In this document: piece after piece, positions 19,899-29,345 of the stretch
Position numbering within the stretch: the first letter of the stretch is position 1
How the letters are laid out: each line of letters starts with the position of its first letter
Source: Candidatus Sulfotelmatobacter sp.
GTDB lineage: Bacteria > Acidobacteriota > Terriglobia > Terriglobales > Acidobacteriaceae
Direction of reading: 5' to 3'
Length of the DNA stretch: 64,000 nt
Assembly (NCBI GenBank): GCA_036500765.1
Contig: DASYBM010000011.1
Location: 186,001-250,000, forward strand
Notes under the pieces: generated by a model
Seen by the model: only the letters and a program-made list of their open reading frames with translations
The model's database searches: none
What the model was told of the DNA's origin: nothing
Position numbers and translations under genes: made by a program

Positions 19899-21191
19899 AT
19901 GATCTCACTTGGGCTCGCGAACACGATACTAATCGCGTCGCTGATCATATCGGTGAGCGCCTACCTGTTCGTCAGCCGCCGCGAAGGAAGCTATCTCAAC
20001 ATCCTTACGCCTTCATTTCTCACAATTATTCCGGCCTATTATTTGTTGCCGCTGTTCTTCGCTCAAGTGTTCGGGAATGATGCTCGGCCCTACGCTTACA
20101 TTTACGTCTATACGACTCTGGCAGTTGAGAATGTCGCCTTTGCGTATGCCTATACGCGACCGGTTACGAGAGTCGTTCGTCTTCCATTCGGATATTCATA
20201 CCGGAATTTCGGCTGGCTCGCCTTGGGCGCTCTCGCCCTCGCTGTGATGATGTATGCGCCTATCCTAATGGAGTTCCCGGAATACATTCTGGATCCGAGG
20301 CAGATTTATACGCATACGCGAACCGGGTTTGGCCTCAACTTCTACACGTCCAGTGTTCTCGCTTATCTCGCGGTCATCCTCATCTTGTTCAGCGGGCGTT
20401 CTCGATTGGTTAAGGGAATGGTGATCCTGGCTTCCGGCGCGGTTCTTGCCCTGCACGGCAGCAAGGGTCAGGTGCTGTCATTGGTTCTCCTGATCGCCGT
20501 GTTCGAAGTGTATGTCAAAATGCGCAAAGTGAAGTTCCTGCCGGCCTTGTTCGCAGGAGCCGCCATGGGATTTTTCGCTTTGCTCCTTCTGGCCGCGACC
20601 ATGACCCTGGGGGAGAGCCCCGCCGAGGTCTTGGAGTCGGTTAGTTCCTATTCGGACTACACCCGAAACGCGATGATGGTGATTGATGCAAACTTCCCCG
20701 TGCAATACGGAAGGCTCACGTTGGAATCTCAGATACTGGGCCGCATCCCGCGCGCGCTCATGCCCGATAAGCCCAAGAACTTTGGAGGACTGTATCTGGA
20801 TGATTGGTTCTATCCGCAATCTCTCGATGAAGATGTGGGGTCGCCAGACTTCGGAATCGGAGTGCAGTATGCGGACTTCGGAGTCCTTGCGATTGTTTAT
20901 CTGGCGTTATTTTCCATCTTCCGGGGATGGCTGGCTCGGGTCTTTGTCGATCGCTTACGCGTTTCCGGTCATCCCTCGGATTTCGTCCTTGTGGCATTCC
21001 TGGCGGACATTGCGCTTATTCCGGTGGGTGGAATTGGGTGGCTGCTTCCGGAAATAGTGTTGATCGCGCTGTTTCTGCGTTTCGCTTCGAGTCTCGGGGC
21101 GGACAAGATCTACAGCGAACGAATCAGATTCAAATCTCGGGATCGAGGGCAGCAACGGGTAACGCCCACCGACAGCCTGGAAGGGATCTGA
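19899..21191 (+). CDS. oligosaccharide repeat unit polymerase, Wzy-like
   Basis: A 430-residue protein with ten or more hydrophobic segments, from ILIASLIISVSAYLFV at the N-terminus to a C-terminal pair around 370-400. A large polar loop around 235-315 (SYSDYTRNAMMVID, then LGRIPRALMPDKPKNF) matches the periplasmic loop seen in O-antigen polymerases. Wzy proteins share little sequence, so the call rests on topology, this loop and the location between two glycosyltransferases. Its stop codon abuts the GTG start of the next gene. Confidence 0.8.
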   Translation: MISLGLANTILIASLIISVSAYLFVSRREGSYLNILTPSFLTIIPAYYLLPLFFAQVFGNDARPYAYIYVYTTLAVENVAFAYAYTRPVTRVVRLPFGYSYRNFGWLALGALALAVMMYAPILMEFPEYILDPRQIYTHTRTGFGLNFYTSSVLAYLAVILILFSGRSRLVKGMVILASGAVLALHGSKGQVLSLVLLIAVFEVYVKMRKVKFLPALFAGAAMGFFALLLLAATMTLGESPAEVLESVSSYSDYTRNAMMVIDANFPVQYGRLTLESQILGRIPRALMPDKPKNFGGLYLDDWFYPQSLDEDVGSPDFGIGVQYADFGVLAIVYLALFSIFRGWLARVFVDRLRVSGHPSDFVLVAFLADIALIPVGGIGWLLPEIVLIALFLRFASSLGADKIYSERIRFKSRDRGQQRVTPTDSLEGI

Positions 21192-22208
21192 GTGATTCTC
21201 TACGACGCGCGCTGGATCGGCAATCACGGTATCGGCCGATTTGCGGCCGAGTTACAAAATCGCCTTCCGAATCTGGCGGCGTTTCAAACTGGCCGTAGGC
21301 CGTGGCACCCGTTGGATCCGATTTTTCTGGGATATGCGCTGCTGCGAAGAAAGCCGCCGCTATTTTTCAGTCCGGGCTATAACTCACCATTGGGCTGGCC
21401 GGGGAAATTTGTTTTCAGCCTGCATGACCTGAATCATCTGCGCGTGCCCGACAATTCGAATGCGGCGAAACGGGCTTACTATCGCGTGATCATCAAACCA
21501 GCCTGTCACCGGGCCGCCTTCGTGCTGACCGTTTCGGAGTATTCGAAACAAGAAATTTGCGCCTGGGCAAGGATCGGCGAAGAGAGAATCGTCAATGTGG
21601 GAAACGGCGTGGGCCCACCGTTTGTGGCTTCTGGGAAGAGATACGAACCGGGCTACCCCTACTTGCTGTACGTAGGCAGCCACAAGGCGCATAAGAATCT
21701 GCCGCGTTTATTCAAAGCGTACGCGACTTCGGGAGTTCGCAACAGGGTTCGGCTGATTCTAACCGGCGAACCCGACGCAGAAACCTCGCGCGATCTGGGG
21801 AATCTGGGCCTCATGGACCATGTGACTTTTATTGGATTTCCGAACAATGAAGAGTTATCCGCTTATTATCGCGGAGGGTTGGCGGTGGTTTTCCCTTCGC
21901 TGTATGAAGGGTTTGGATTGCCTGCGTTGGAATCCATGGCATGTGGGACGCCGGTCTTGACTTCGAATGTCTGCTCTTTGCCAGAGATCGTGGGAGACGC
22001 CGGAATTTTGGTGGATCCGCGGGATCTGGAGTCGATCGCAGATGGGATCCGCCGCCTGGTGGAAGACACCACTCTGGTCGCAGACTTGCGTGAGAGAGGA
22101 CAGCAAAGGGCGCAGCAGTTTACCTGGGAGAAAACCGCGGCGAAGACCTTCGGGATTCTTCAGCTTGCGCTGGCGGAGGCCGCGCCGCCAGCGCTCGCGG
22201 AGGATTGA
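21192..22208 (+). CDS. family 4 glycosyltransferase (mannosyltransferase-like)
   Basis: A 338-residue GT-B enzyme starting with GTG directly after the polymerase stop, so translation is probably coupled. The N-terminus ILYDARWIGNHGIGRFAAEL is the typical R-W/G-I-GR loop of this group. Later come LLYVGSHKAHKNLPRLFKAY, LILTGEPD and PSLYEGFGLPALESMACGTPVLTSN with the catalytic E-x7-E. The donor is probably a GDP- or UDP-sugar; not determinable here. Confidence 0.9.
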   Translation: MILYDARWIGNHGIGRFAAELQNRLPNLAAFQTGRRPWHPLDPIFLGYALLRRKPPLFFSPGYNSPLGWPGKFVFSLHDLNHLRVPDNSNAAKRAYYRVIIKPACHRAAFVLTVSEYSKQEICAWARIGEERIVNVGNGVGPPFVASGKRYEPGYPYLLYVGSHKAHKNLPRLFKAYATSGVRNRVRLILTGEPDAETSRDLGNLGLMDHVTFIGFPNNEELSAYYRGGLAVVFPSLYEGFGLPALESMACGTPVLTSNVCSLPEIVGDAGILVDPRDLESIADGIRRLVEDTTLVADLRERGQQRAQQFTWEKTAAKTFGILQLALAEAAPPALAED

Positions 22209-22344
22209 CAAAAGTTGTTCCAGCGCTGCTGACGAGGTTGCCAGTCCGATCGAACTTCTTTATACTTATGCGTCTTAAGAATGGAACTCCGGGTCCCTTG
22301 CGTCGTCCTAGTTCCGGGTCCCCTCTGCGAGGAACAAAAACCGA

Positions 22345-24228
22345 GTGCTTGCCAGGCGTTTGGGCGGTAGTAGTGTGTGTGTCATTTTAGCGTGGAGTCT
22401 GTTCGGCTGTGGCGGATCCAGTACGCCTACGCCGCCGTCGGTCATTCAACAGCCCAGCAGTCAAACTGTGACGATTGGGCAAGTGGCGGCGTTCAATGTT
22501 ACCGCTGCCGGCGGACCGCCGCTCGCTTACCAGTGGCAGCAAAACGGGCAACCCATTCCGGGAGCGACCCAGTCCTCTTATACGACGGCGCCCACCACGA
22601 CCGCGGACGACGCATCGCAGTTTCTAGTGGTGGTTAGCAATTCCACAGGTCAGGTGATAAGCGCAGCAGCTGTGCTCTCGGTACATCCACCACCCGATGT
22701 GACTACTTTTCATAACGATAACCTGCGGACAGGCCAGAATGGGAGCGAGACTTATTTGACCCCGCAGAATGTCAGCGCTGCGACATTTGGCAAAGTGGGA
22801 TTTCTGCCCACGGATGGTAAGGTCGATGCGCAGCCCTTGTACTTGTCCAATGTATCCGTGCCGGGATCGGGAACTCACAATGTGGTTTACGTGGTCACCG
22901 AACACGACAGCACCTACGCTTTTGACGCCGATACGTTCGCAATGCTCTGGCAGGCCTCCGCTCTGGAGGCAGGAGAAACCTCCAGCGACGACCGCCAATG
23001 CTCCGACGCTGTGACTCCGGAGGTGGGAATTACCTCTACCCCTGTGATTGATCGCAGTCAAGGCCCTAATGGGGCGATTTATCTGGTTGCGGCAACGGAG
23101 GACAGCGGCGGCAATTATCACTTTCGACTGCACGCTTTGGATGTGGCCGCCGGAAAGGAGTTATTTGGTGGACCGAAAGAGATTCAGGCGCAATATCCAG
23201 GGACGGGGGACGGGACAAACGGGGTAAGTGTGGTATTCGATCCCGCACAGTACCTTCAGAGGCCGGCGCTGTTGTTAGCCAACGGGACAATCTATACCAC
23301 GTGGGCTTCGCACTGCGATGTTGAGCCGTATACCGGGTGGGTAATCGGCTATAGCGAGTCCACCTTGGCACAAGCGAGCGTCTTGAACCTCACGCCGAAC
23401 GGGAACCACGGAGGCATTTGGATGGCAGGAGACGGACCTGCCGCCGACAGTGCGGGCTACGTGTATTTGATGGACGGAAATGGCTCGTTCGACACGGCTC
23501 TGAATAGCAACGGGTTTCCAAGTCAGGCAGACTTTGGCAATGCTTTCGTTAAGATTGCACCGACCGCTCCCCCAACAGTAACGGACTTTTTTGCCCCTAG
23601 TAATACGGCCGTTCTGTCAGTCGGCGATTTTGATATCGGGTCGGGAGGCATCTTGTTGTTGCCTGACCAGGTTGATGATGCGGGCAAAACGTGGCATCTC
23701 GCTATGGGATCGGGGAAGACGGGGATGGTATACGTGGTGGACCGGGACGACATGGGAAAGTTCGATTCCACGGTTGACAATATCCGGCAAGAGATTCCGC
23801 CATGCTGTCCGATATTCGGCGGGCTTTACGGACCCATGTTCTCGACGCCGGCGTATTTTAATTCAACCGTATATTTTGGGGCGGTGGGCCAGCCGATTGA
23901 GTCGTTCTCGGTCTCCAATGCCCAGCTTTCTTTGCCGTACAAAATGCTCTCGAGCAATTCATTCCCGTATCCCGGCGCCACACCCAGCATTTCGGCTAAC
24001 GGAGTCTCCAATGGTTTGCTTTGGGCTGTGGAGAATGGAACGAGCGGAATACTTCACGCCTACGATGCCACCAATTTGGCCAACGAGGTCTACAATAGCG
24101 GTGTCAATGCCGCGCGCGACCAATTTGGATCCAATAAGTTTATCGTGCCCACGATCACCAACGGCAGAGTTTACGTCGGGACCCCAACGGGGGTCGTTGT
24201 TTTCGGACTGTTGCCTACTACGCGATAA
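22345..24228 (+). CDS. lipoprotein with Ig-like domain and PQQ-type beta-propeller
   Basis: The GTG at 22345 gives 627 residues with a lipoprotein signal peptide: hydrophobic VCVILAWSLFGCGGSS, with the lipobox LFGC putting the modified Cys near 22. Residues about 33-115 form an Ig-like domain of the type VTIGQVAAFNVTAAGGPPLAYQWQ. The remainder has repeated blades (VVYVVTEHDSTYAFDADT, GAIYLVAATEDS, GMVYVVDRDD, GLLWAVENG, GRVYVGTPTGVVVFG) as in quinoprotein-like propellers; no catalytic assignment is possible. It is exported to an outer or periplasmic membrane face, and may bind the polysaccharide or a partner protein. Its place between glycosyltransferases and a beta-helix protein suggests a role at the cell surface. 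Confidence 0.82.
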   Translation: MLARRLGGSSVCVILAWSLFGCGGSSTPTPPSVIQQPSSQTVTIGQVAAFNVTAAGGPPLAYQWQQNGQPIPGATQSSYTTAPTTTADDASQFLVVVSNSTGQVISAAAVLSVHPPPDVTTFHNDNLRTGQNGSETYLTPQNVSAATFGKVGFLPTDGKVDAQPLYLSNVSVPGSGTHNVVYVVTEHDSTYAFDADTFAMLWQASALEAGETSSDDRQCSDAVTPEVGITSTPVIDRSQGPNGAIYLVAATEDSGGNYHFRLHALDVAAGKELFGGPKEIQAQYPGTGDGTNGVSVVFDPAQYLQRPALLLANGTIYTTWASHCDVEPYTGWVIGYSESTLAQASVLNLTPNGNHGGIWMAGDGPAADSAGYVYLMDGNGSFDTALNSNGFPSQADFGNAFVKIAPTAPPTVTDFFAPSNTAVLSVGDFDIGSGGILLLPDQVDDAGKTWHLAMGSGKTGMVYVVDRDDMGKFDSTVDNIRQEIPPCCPIFGGLYGPMFSTPAYFNSTVYFGAVGQPIESFSVSNAQLSLPYKMLSSNSFPYPGATPSISANGVSNGLLWAVENGTSGILHAYDATNLANEVYNSGVNAARDQFGSNKFIVPTITNGRVYVGTPTGVVVFGLLPTTR

Positions 24229-24409
24229 TCCCTAGTCTCGACTTCGCCACACCTGGCATATCATCGAGTGCAGGAACTTGTCTGGGCTCACGGCATGGCG
24301 ACTGTGTCCGCGGCGCAAAATCCCTCTAGAGTCGGGTGGGCGATCTTTCGGGTCTACGGTCTCGACTCGTTTTGTTGGTTCTAACTCCAGTGGCAAGGAG
24401 CCAAAAAAT

Positions 24410-26191
24410 ATGCAACCCAAATACAGAGTGTTGGATAACTGGCCAGTAGTAGGAATATTTTCCCTGAATATGTATCGGACGATCGCCGTTGTCCTCCTCG
24501 CGAGTTCTAATTTGATTGGTCAGGTAGGAGGTACCCATACCTGCGTGGTGGATGGCCTTAAATACATGACCGTTCAGGCTGCGGTCGCCGAGTGTGCGGG
24601 AGGCGGCTTGGTCGTAATCCCGCCGACCTATGCGGGAGAAGAGCCCAGTGCGAGTCCGAATGTAATGGATTTCCGCCACGCCGAACGCGTTAAGGGACTT
24701 ACCCCGGTTACGGAATTTGGCGTGAAGGGCGATGCCGTAGCGGGAAGCAACGGGGCCAGCGAAATCGGTTCTGCTTCGTTCACGGCAGCGTCGGCTGCGT
24801 TTTCGTCAGGCCGTGACGTCGGAAAGGCGATCGTCATCACAGGCGCTGGACCTGAGAATGCCTCCCTCACAACGACGATTAAAACTGTCGTCAGTCCTAC
24901 GCGGGTGACATTGGCGGCGCCGGCGGAATTCACAGCCGGGAACCTGACCTACTGGTATGGAAGTGACAACACGTCTGCACTCCAGGCGGCTTATAAGTCA
25001 GGGAAACCGCTGTTCTTGCCGCCGGGGAGATACTTGTTGACGGGGACTGTGAAAGGTGCAACCCCCCTGTTCTTGACGGGTGCGGGGGCGGAATCGGTCC
25101 TTATCGACGACACCGCCCTGTTTGACGTGCACGGGACTGGCGGGCACTACCTCGACAACTTGCGGCTACAGGCGGCCACAAAACTTACTGCAGTTGCACC
25201 GAATGGATTTCCGACCCCGCACGCCGGTACGCCGGTGGCAGTCGACCGACAGGGCGCTGGCGTTGGATACCAGCCGGAGCCGGGAGATAAAGATATCTGG
25301 GCCAAAGCGTCGAAGCAGCAGCAAGCGCAACGAATAGGTCCGACCCTAACCATGTCGTCGGATGGAATCCATATCTACCGAATCACCGGCGATCTGGTCT
25401 CGATTTTGCTTTTCGATGTGCAGTTTTCTGAAGTCGCGCTCTGTGATTTTCGGGGCGGCAGGAATTTTGTGGGCGGTATCGCTCTTTGGCACACACCGAA
25501 AAATGGCCAAATGAACCGGCAAGACAGCATTCACAATAATACTGTGCGATATGCCAGCTTCAGTGGAATCGTGTGGGCGGCTGCGGAAAAGGTTTCTATC
25601 CGGCATAACGTGGTCGAATTTAGTGGCGAGAGTGGCTTCAAGAATTATTCCAGCCAGGGAGATGGAACCTACAACACGGAAATCCTGGTGGACAACAATC
25701 ATAGTGAGCATAATCATTACGACGGATTGGACTTGTCCGAGACCTATCCCCATACGGGGACACAGAGAACATCGTCGGTGGTTTCGGGAAACTTGAGCGC
25801 ATTCAATGACAGAACCGGGGCGTTCGGGGACGGAGTCGGATGGAAGTTGATCTACAATGCTTTCGAAAACAACGGACTGGCGGGGATGTCGCTGGACATG
25901 TCAGACAGCACTATTTCGGGGAATACTCTAACCCACAACAACCGGCTCCACGATCGCAGTGCACATCAGATCATCCTGGGGCCCGGCGTTGCCAGCCGAA
26001 ACAACGTGATTGAACAAAACCGAATCACGGCGGAGGCGGCGGAAGGGTCTGCTATCTTTTGGTCGGCGGCGTCCTCCGGAAATCAGATCAGCAATAATGT
26101 TGCGACTGGAGGTGCGGTCTTCAAGTTTGAAGCGCCTCCGGCTTCATCGCATGGCAACTCGGATAGTCGTGGCCGCTATCCGGATCGATGA
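24410..26191 (+). CDS. secreted right-handed beta-helix protein (pectate-lyase-like fold)
   Basis: The ATG at 24410 has AAGGAG nine bases upstream and gives 593 residues; an internal ATG at 24470 would give a more classical signal peptide (MYRTIAVVLLASSNLIGQ). Near 80-110 it shows VTEFGVKGDAVAGSNG, the common start of the Pectate_lyase_3/epimerase group. Parallel beta-helix coils follow: HNNTVRYASFSGIVWA, IRHNVVEFSGESGF, LVDNNHSEHNHYDGLDLS and SGNTLTHNN. Such proteins in polysaccharide loci are lyases, hydrolases or epimerases acting on the polymer. No catalytic residues can be fixed with confidence. Confidence 0.8.
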   Translation: MQPKYRVLDNWPVVGIFSLNMYRTIAVVLLASSNLIGQVGGTHTCVVDGLKYMTVQAAVAECAGGGLVVIPPTYAGEEPSASPNVMDFRHAERVKGLTPVTEFGVKGDAVAGSNGASEIGSASFTAASAAFSSGRDVGKAIVITGAGPENASLTTTIKTVVSPTRVTLAAPAEFTAGNLTYWYGSDNTSALQAAYKSGKPLFLPPGRYLLTGTVKGATPLFLTGAGAESVLIDDTALFDVHGTGGHYLDNLRLQAATKLTAVAPNGFPTPHAGTPVAVDRQGAGVGYQPEPGDKDIWAKASKQQQAQRIGPTLTMSSDGIHIYRITGDLVSILLFDVQFSEVALCDFRGGRNFVGGIALWHTPKNGQMNRQDSIHNNTVRYASFSGIVWAAAEKVSIRHNVVEFSGESGFKNYSSQGDGTYNTEILVDNNHSEHNHYDGLDLSETYPHTGTQRTSSVVSGNLSAFNDRTGAFGDGVGWKLIYNAFENNGLAGMSLDMSDSTISGNTLTHNNRLHDRSAHQIILGPGVASRNNVIEQNRITAEAAEGSAIFWSAASSGNQISNNVATGGAVFKFEAPPASSHGNSDSRGRYPDR

Positions 26192-26899
26192 AGATATTTT
26201 GGATTAAGCGCCGATATGGCTGATCGACCTATCGTGAACTGAGAGGCCGCGCTCCGGGACTTTTTCTAAAGGGGAATGTTTTTCTTAATTTACGCGCAAC
26301 TTTTTTCTCGCAAATGGGTTCGTCTTCCCAATGCGCTTATTTGCTACCGTTATCGGGCGCGGTGTCCTCATTGCGAGTTTTTAGCAGCGAAATATTACTT
26401 GAACAGCATGTCTTTGGGCTGGATGGCGAGCCGCGCTCGCGTGCAACGAAACGGATTTTCCTTGTGGAGGGCGCTTCCATCCGCTTAGGGAAATCCCGCG
26501 CAGAGACCGCTCCCGCGGCATTGATGTCACTGGAGGAATAGGCAGTCGTGAGGATAATCACGAAAGGGTGTGATGCGAGATGCCAGCAACTGGTTTGCGG
26601 TTGACACCCGATGCGTTGGCCTCTACGCTATAGGTGAGTTCAGCTTCAGATTCGGCCAGGCGACGACAGATTACAAAGTTGAGCCAAGCGAATTGTGGGC
26701 TGCTTCCCTTCCATGTGTTGGCGCCATCACTCCGCTGGCGAGTCGCGCAGTGCGGACAAGTCCTGCACCCAGACGTGCGCAGCAAAAGTTCTCAAAGTAT
26801 TGGGCCAGCAAACCCGGGCGAAGTTGCATCCAAAAATTCGAGAACAGAGCTAACGTTTCGGTCCATGCAGATCTGCCCGATCGATTTGGAAGGGTAGTA
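26192..26899. other. 700-bp stretch without a convincing gene
   Basis: Short open frames occur on both strands, for example 26314-26541 on the plus strand (75 codons) and 26558-26785 on the minus strand (75 codons, with a CxxC near the start), but none has a good ribosome-binding site together with family likeness. An open frame runs in phase into the following glycosyltransferase from 26570, but this would be an atypical N-terminal extension. It may be a remnant of a lost gene. Confidence 0.5.
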
Positions 26900-27874
26900 A
26901 TGGTACAGCTTTCGATTTTGCTTTTGACGAAGAACGGCGCGCCCGACCTGGAGCGCTTGCTGCCCGCAGTTTATGGTCAGGAAGGTGCGGAGCCCTTTGA
27001 AGTGATTGCGGTCGATTCCGGTTCGACCGACGACACGATGACCGTCCTGCGCCGCTTCCCGGTGCGAGTGGAGCACATTCCCCCTGAGGAATTTCGTCAC
27101 GCCCACACCCGGAATTTTGTTGCTGGCCTCGCAAGAGGAAAGATTCTGATCTTTCTATCGCAGGACGCTGTACCCACTTCCGATGACTGGCTGAGAACGA
27201 TGATCTCCAATTTCGAGGATCCGAAAGTGGGAGCGGTGTATGGACGGCAGTTTCCCAAGCCGGGCTCTTCGCTGGAACGCCAGGACGCACTTGATGCGGT
27301 CTATGGCGAACAAAGGGTTGTGAAAGACCCGGCCCATCGCAACGGTGTGGGATATCGCTTCTACCACTTTTCCGACGTGAATGCTGCGATTCGCCGCAGC
27401 GTATGGGAGGCGGTGCGCTTCCCGGAAGATCTGAAGGTGTTCGAGGATCTGGGTATCGCCAAACTCATACTCGATGCGGGTTGGAAGATTGTTTACGAGC
27501 CCAAGGCTGCCGTATTCCACTCACACAGCCATACCACGGTCGGCCTATTCAAGCGCTACTTCGATATTGGTTACACGCTGAAGCTGTTGAAAATCTGGGA
27601 TGCTCCGGGAACGAGAAAATCGCTGCTTCGTGACGGGCTGAGATTGGTGAAGAGCAAAATCAGGCGCATCGGAGACCGTTCGCCGGAGCGGGCGCCGGAA
27701 AGAAAACTGGCGGGGCAAGGCATCCGGCAAGATATCGCAAAGTCGGCTGGACTATTTCTAGGATTGAATCAGAGTTACATCCCGCTTGTGCTGAAGCGGC
27801 GGCTCAGCGCATTTCGGGTATATGAGGGAAACAAAAAAGAGGACAAAATCAGGCGCTTCGTCATTCTGCTATAG
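26900..27874 (+). CDS. family 2 glycosyltransferase
   Basis: A 324-residue GT-A enzyme starting at the ATG at 26900 with AGGG about seven bases upstream. The N-terminus reads VQLSILLLTKNGAPDLERLL, then FEVIAVDSGSTDDT, and ILIFLSQDAVPTSDDWL carries the metal-binding acidic residues. GVGYRFYHFSDVNAAIRRSVWE and LKVFEDLGIAKLILDAGWK form the acceptor side, as in rhamnosyltransferase-like members. It ends 15 bases before the initiating transferase, with which it is probably co-transcribed. Confidence 0.88.
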   Translation: MVQLSILLLTKNGAPDLERLLPAVYGQEGAEPFEVIAVDSGSTDDTMTVLRRFPVRVEHIPPEEFRHAHTRNFVAGLARGKILIFLSQDAVPTSDDWLRTMISNFEDPKVGAVYGRQFPKPGSSLERQDALDAVYGEQRVVKDPAHRNGVGYRFYHFSDVNAAIRRSVWEAVRFPEDLKVFEDLGIAKLILDAGWKIVYEPKAAVFHSHSHTTVGLFKRYFDIGYTLKLLKIWDAPGTRKSLLRDGLRLVKSKIRRIGDRSPERAPERKLAGQGIRQDIAKSAGLFLGLNQSYIPLVLKRRLSAFRVYEGNKKEDKIRRFVILL

Positions 27875-27889
27875 GAAGAGTCGATTTTT

Positions 27890-29284
27890 ATGATTCGCAG
27901 TCGCCTTAGTTATGTCAGCTTTTACCTGAAAATCCTAACGTTGTTGCTGCCTGCCTGCGCATACGCCATCGCGGTGAAAGTGCGCTTCGGTTTCAATCTT
28001 TTCTTTCCTCATAGCGCCCCCGGGGGGTTGCCGTCGTACTGGGGCATAATGCTGCTGACCACGATCGTGTGGGCGATCGTCGCGGAAGAGTCGGGGCTGT
28101 GGCAAGTGGAGCACTTGTACGCGCCGGGCAAGAAAAGCCGCCGATTGCTGGAGGCGCTCGCCTTCACCTACGCGATTGTAATGGCGCTGGGTTTCTTGTA
28201 CCGGCAGGCAAGCTACTCGCGGCTGGTCATTGGCATCAGCGCGGTGGCGCTTTTTGTGCTGGCGACTGCGGCCCGCATCGCCTTCCGCGTATTCCTGGAA
28301 TTTCTGCGCAAGAGCGGCAGGAACGAAGTCAGGATTCTGATGGTCGGAACCGACCGGTTCGCGCGCCGCATAGCGACATCACTGCAAAACGGCGAAGTTT
28401 TTCCGTGCAAGGTGGTCGGCTTTGTGCGGTTGCCGGACCAGGAGATCGCCGTCGAAGGACCGGTGTACGAGGCCGATCAGATTCCAACATTCTCTAATGG
28501 GCACTCCATCAACGATGTGATCATTGCGCTGCCCGCCGGCCGTTTAGGCGACGTGCAACAAATCACTCCCGCGCTGGAGAAGTTGTGTGTGCCGACAAGA
28601 GTCGTCGTCGATCTTGGGGAAGGTGTGGGAGTGCGTGATCGTCTGATCGACTTGGGTGGAATTCAGATGCTGGATCTGCGGCCTACGCTGGCGGAGACGG
28701 GTTCCTATCTTTTTCAGAAGCGGGCGTTTGACATTGCGTTGTCGATCATTGTGCTGCTGGCGACCTTGCCTCTGAGCATTTTGGTTGCAATCGCCATTAA
28801 ACTGACGAGCCGGGGTCCGGTTTTCTTCAGACAAGAACGTGTGGGACTTAACGGAAATGTGTTTCGAATGCTAAAGTTTCGCACCATGCGGATGGGGACG
28901 CGGGAGGAAGAAGCTACACGTTGGACGTGCGAGGATGATCCTCGGCGAACCGCCGTGGGAATTTTCTTGCGCAGAACGAATCTGGATGAACTGCCCCAAT
29001 TCATCAACGTGTTAAAGGGGGACATGAGCATCGTCGGCCCGCGGCCGGAGCGTCCCCATTTCGTGGAGAAATTTCTTGACGAATTCGACCGCTATAACTT
29101 CCGGCATACCTTCAAAGTCGGTATCACGGGCTGGGCGCAAGTCAACGGCTGGCGCGGCGATACTTCCATCGGGAAGCGGGTCGAATTCGATCTCTACTAT
29201 CTTCGTAACTGGAGTATCACCTTCGATTTGCAGATCGTTACCATGACCTTGTTGCGTATTTTCAGCAGCAAGAATGCGTACTGA
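27890..29284 (+). CDS. polyprenyl glycosylphosphotransferase (initiating sugar-phosphate transferase)
   Basis: This 464-residue protein transfers the first sugar-1-phosphate onto undecaprenyl phosphate, starting each repeat unit. It has the WcaJ/WbaP architecture: four or five N-terminal membrane segments (to about 130), a Rossmann-like cytoplasmic domain (VRILMVGTDRFARRIA near 145), and a C-terminal Bac_transf domain from about 275 (KRAFDIALSIIVLLATLPLS). That domain contains SRGPVFFRQERVGLNG, MLKFRTMR, RRTNLDELPQFINVLKGD and SIVGPRPERP. The sugar (glucose, galactose or other) is not resolved. It closes the locus and is the only enzyme of this type in the window. Confidence 0.93.
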   Translation: MIRSRLSYVSFYLKILTLLLPACAYAIAVKVRFGFNLFFPHSAPGGLPSYWGIMLLTTIVWAIVAEESGLWQVEHLYAPGKKSRRLLEALAFTYAIVMALGFLYRQASYSRLVIGISAVALFVLATAARIAFRVFLEFLRKSGRNEVRILMVGTDRFARRIATSLQNGEVFPCKVVGFVRLPDQEIAVEGPVYEADQIPTFSNGHSINDVIIALPAGRLGDVQQITPALEKLCVPTRVVVDLGEGVGVRDRLIDLGGIQMLDLRPTLAETGSYLFQKRAFDIALSIIVLLATLPLSILVAIAIKLTSRGPVFFRQERVGLNGNVFRMLKFRTMRMGTREEEATRWTCEDDPRRTAVGIFLRRTNLDELPQFINVLKGDMSIVGPRPERPHFVEKFLDEFDRYNFRHTFKVGITGWAQVNGWRGDTSIGKRVEFDLYYLRNWSITFDLQIVTMTLLRIFSSKNAY

Positions 29285-29295
29285 TCTGCCGCTTG

Positions 29296-29319
29296 CGACG
29301 CCGGCGTCGTTCTTGTTTC
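29296..29319 (+). terminator. probable terminator after the polysaccharide locus
   Basis: The palindrome CGACG-CCGG-CGTCG (29296-29309) is followed by TTCTTGTTT. It lies 12 bases after the sugar transferase stop, between convergent genes. The stem is short (5 bp), so efficiency is uncertain. Confidence 0.45.
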
Positions 29320-29345
29320 CGCTGCTTCTGTCTCCGGTCTCCGTT

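Noticed and set aside
26314-26541. 75-codon frame before the second GT2 gene
   Set aside because: No ribosome-binding site or recognisable domain; kept only as part of the unexplained 700-bp stretch.
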